Shown in pieces: positions 42,540-42,594 of a stretch of 42,594 nucleotides of DNA. Position 1 is the stretch's first letter, and each line of letters starts with the position of its first letter. Source of the stretch: Rhabdonatronobacter sediminivivens (GTDB lineage Bacteria; Pseudomonadota; Alphaproteobacteria; Rhodobacterales; Rhodobacteraceae); contig NZ_JACBXS010000031.1 in the NCBI RefSeq assembly GCF_013415485.1, positions 1-42,594 on the forward strand, written 5' to 3'. Position numbers and translations under genes: made by a program. The notes beneath the pieces were generated by a model that was not told the DNA's origin, searched no databases, and saw nothing but the letters and a program-made list of their open reading frames with translations.

Positions 42540-42594
42540 TCAAAGCCAGAAGAGGACGGTTGCGGCGAGCGCGACGGCGGAGAGGAACACTTTC
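42540..42594 (-). CDS. IS5-type transposase, C-terminal end only
   Basis: Read on the minus strand the last codons give KVFLSAVALAATVLFWL then stop. This closely resembles the hydrophobic C-terminus common to IS5-family transposases of alphaproteobacteria (FMSA...AATVIFWL). The gene continues beyond the right edge, so an IS5-like element borders the window. Confidence 0.6.
   Translation of the reverse strand, partial: KVFLSAVALAATVLFWL

Overview
This GC-rich, densely coded window looks like an alphaproteobacterial chromosome or large replicon, most likely Rhodobacterales. That placement is inferred from base composition, the style of the lambda-type prophage genes and an IS5-type transposase end; there is no rRNA or tRNA to confirm it. 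The outer ends (1-2215 and 33120-40588) are a lambda-like siphovirus prophage packaging and head module. About 31 kb of accessory DNA sits between two pieces of the terminase large-subunit gene. The pieces overlap by about 100 codons and are diverged (94 of 103 residues identical), so this is not a simple clean insertion.

Left accessory block (2408-12159, all minus strand): an NYN-domain nuclease-like protein, a VirD4/HerA-type ATPase, a class A penicillin-binding protein, three small membrane proteins, and two copies of a two-gene unit (a small unknown protein plus a von Willebrand A protein). The vWA domain appears circularly permuted: its DxSxS MIDAS strand lies at the C-terminus. The two-gene unit lies in a 1669-bp direct repeat with one mismatch between copies. 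Five copies of a ~35-bp element each lie 60-83 bp upstream of a minus-strand start codon, which suggests co-regulation.

Central block (12202-32007): a type III CRISPR-Cas locus, closest to subtype III-D in gene content. It has a reverse transcriptase-Cas1 fusion, Cas2, Cas6, an HD-less Cas10 with GGDD, three multi-domain RAMP proteins and a small Csx19-like candidate. Two short arrays with different repeats share a related leader. On the array-1 side lie a CARF-HEPN RNase candidate, a CARF-AAA-HTH regulator resembling RtcR, a complete T7/mitochondrial-type single-subunit RNA polymerase with all catalytic motifs, and a MYG1-family DHH hydrolase. The polymerase and the CARF-AAA protein form a two-gene operon. 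A phage-type RNA polymerase paired with a cyclic-oligoadenylate-sensing ATPase inside an RT-Cas1 type III locus is the most striking feature here and a candidate undescribed system. It could act in RNA-templated spacer acquisition, in CRISPR array transcription, or in an inducible antiviral transcription programme.

Right block: a broken IS3-like transposase borders the CRISPR operon. The 3' terminase piece follows, then two cargo genes (DUF1989 and DUF1186/SEC-C), then gpW, portal, ClpP-type protease, decoration protein, capsid, a head-tail gene broken by an in-frame stop, and a DUF6441 protein. No tail or lysis genes follow, so the prophage is a remnant. An OmpA-family protein with 25-residue repeats and the end of an IS5-type transposase close the window.
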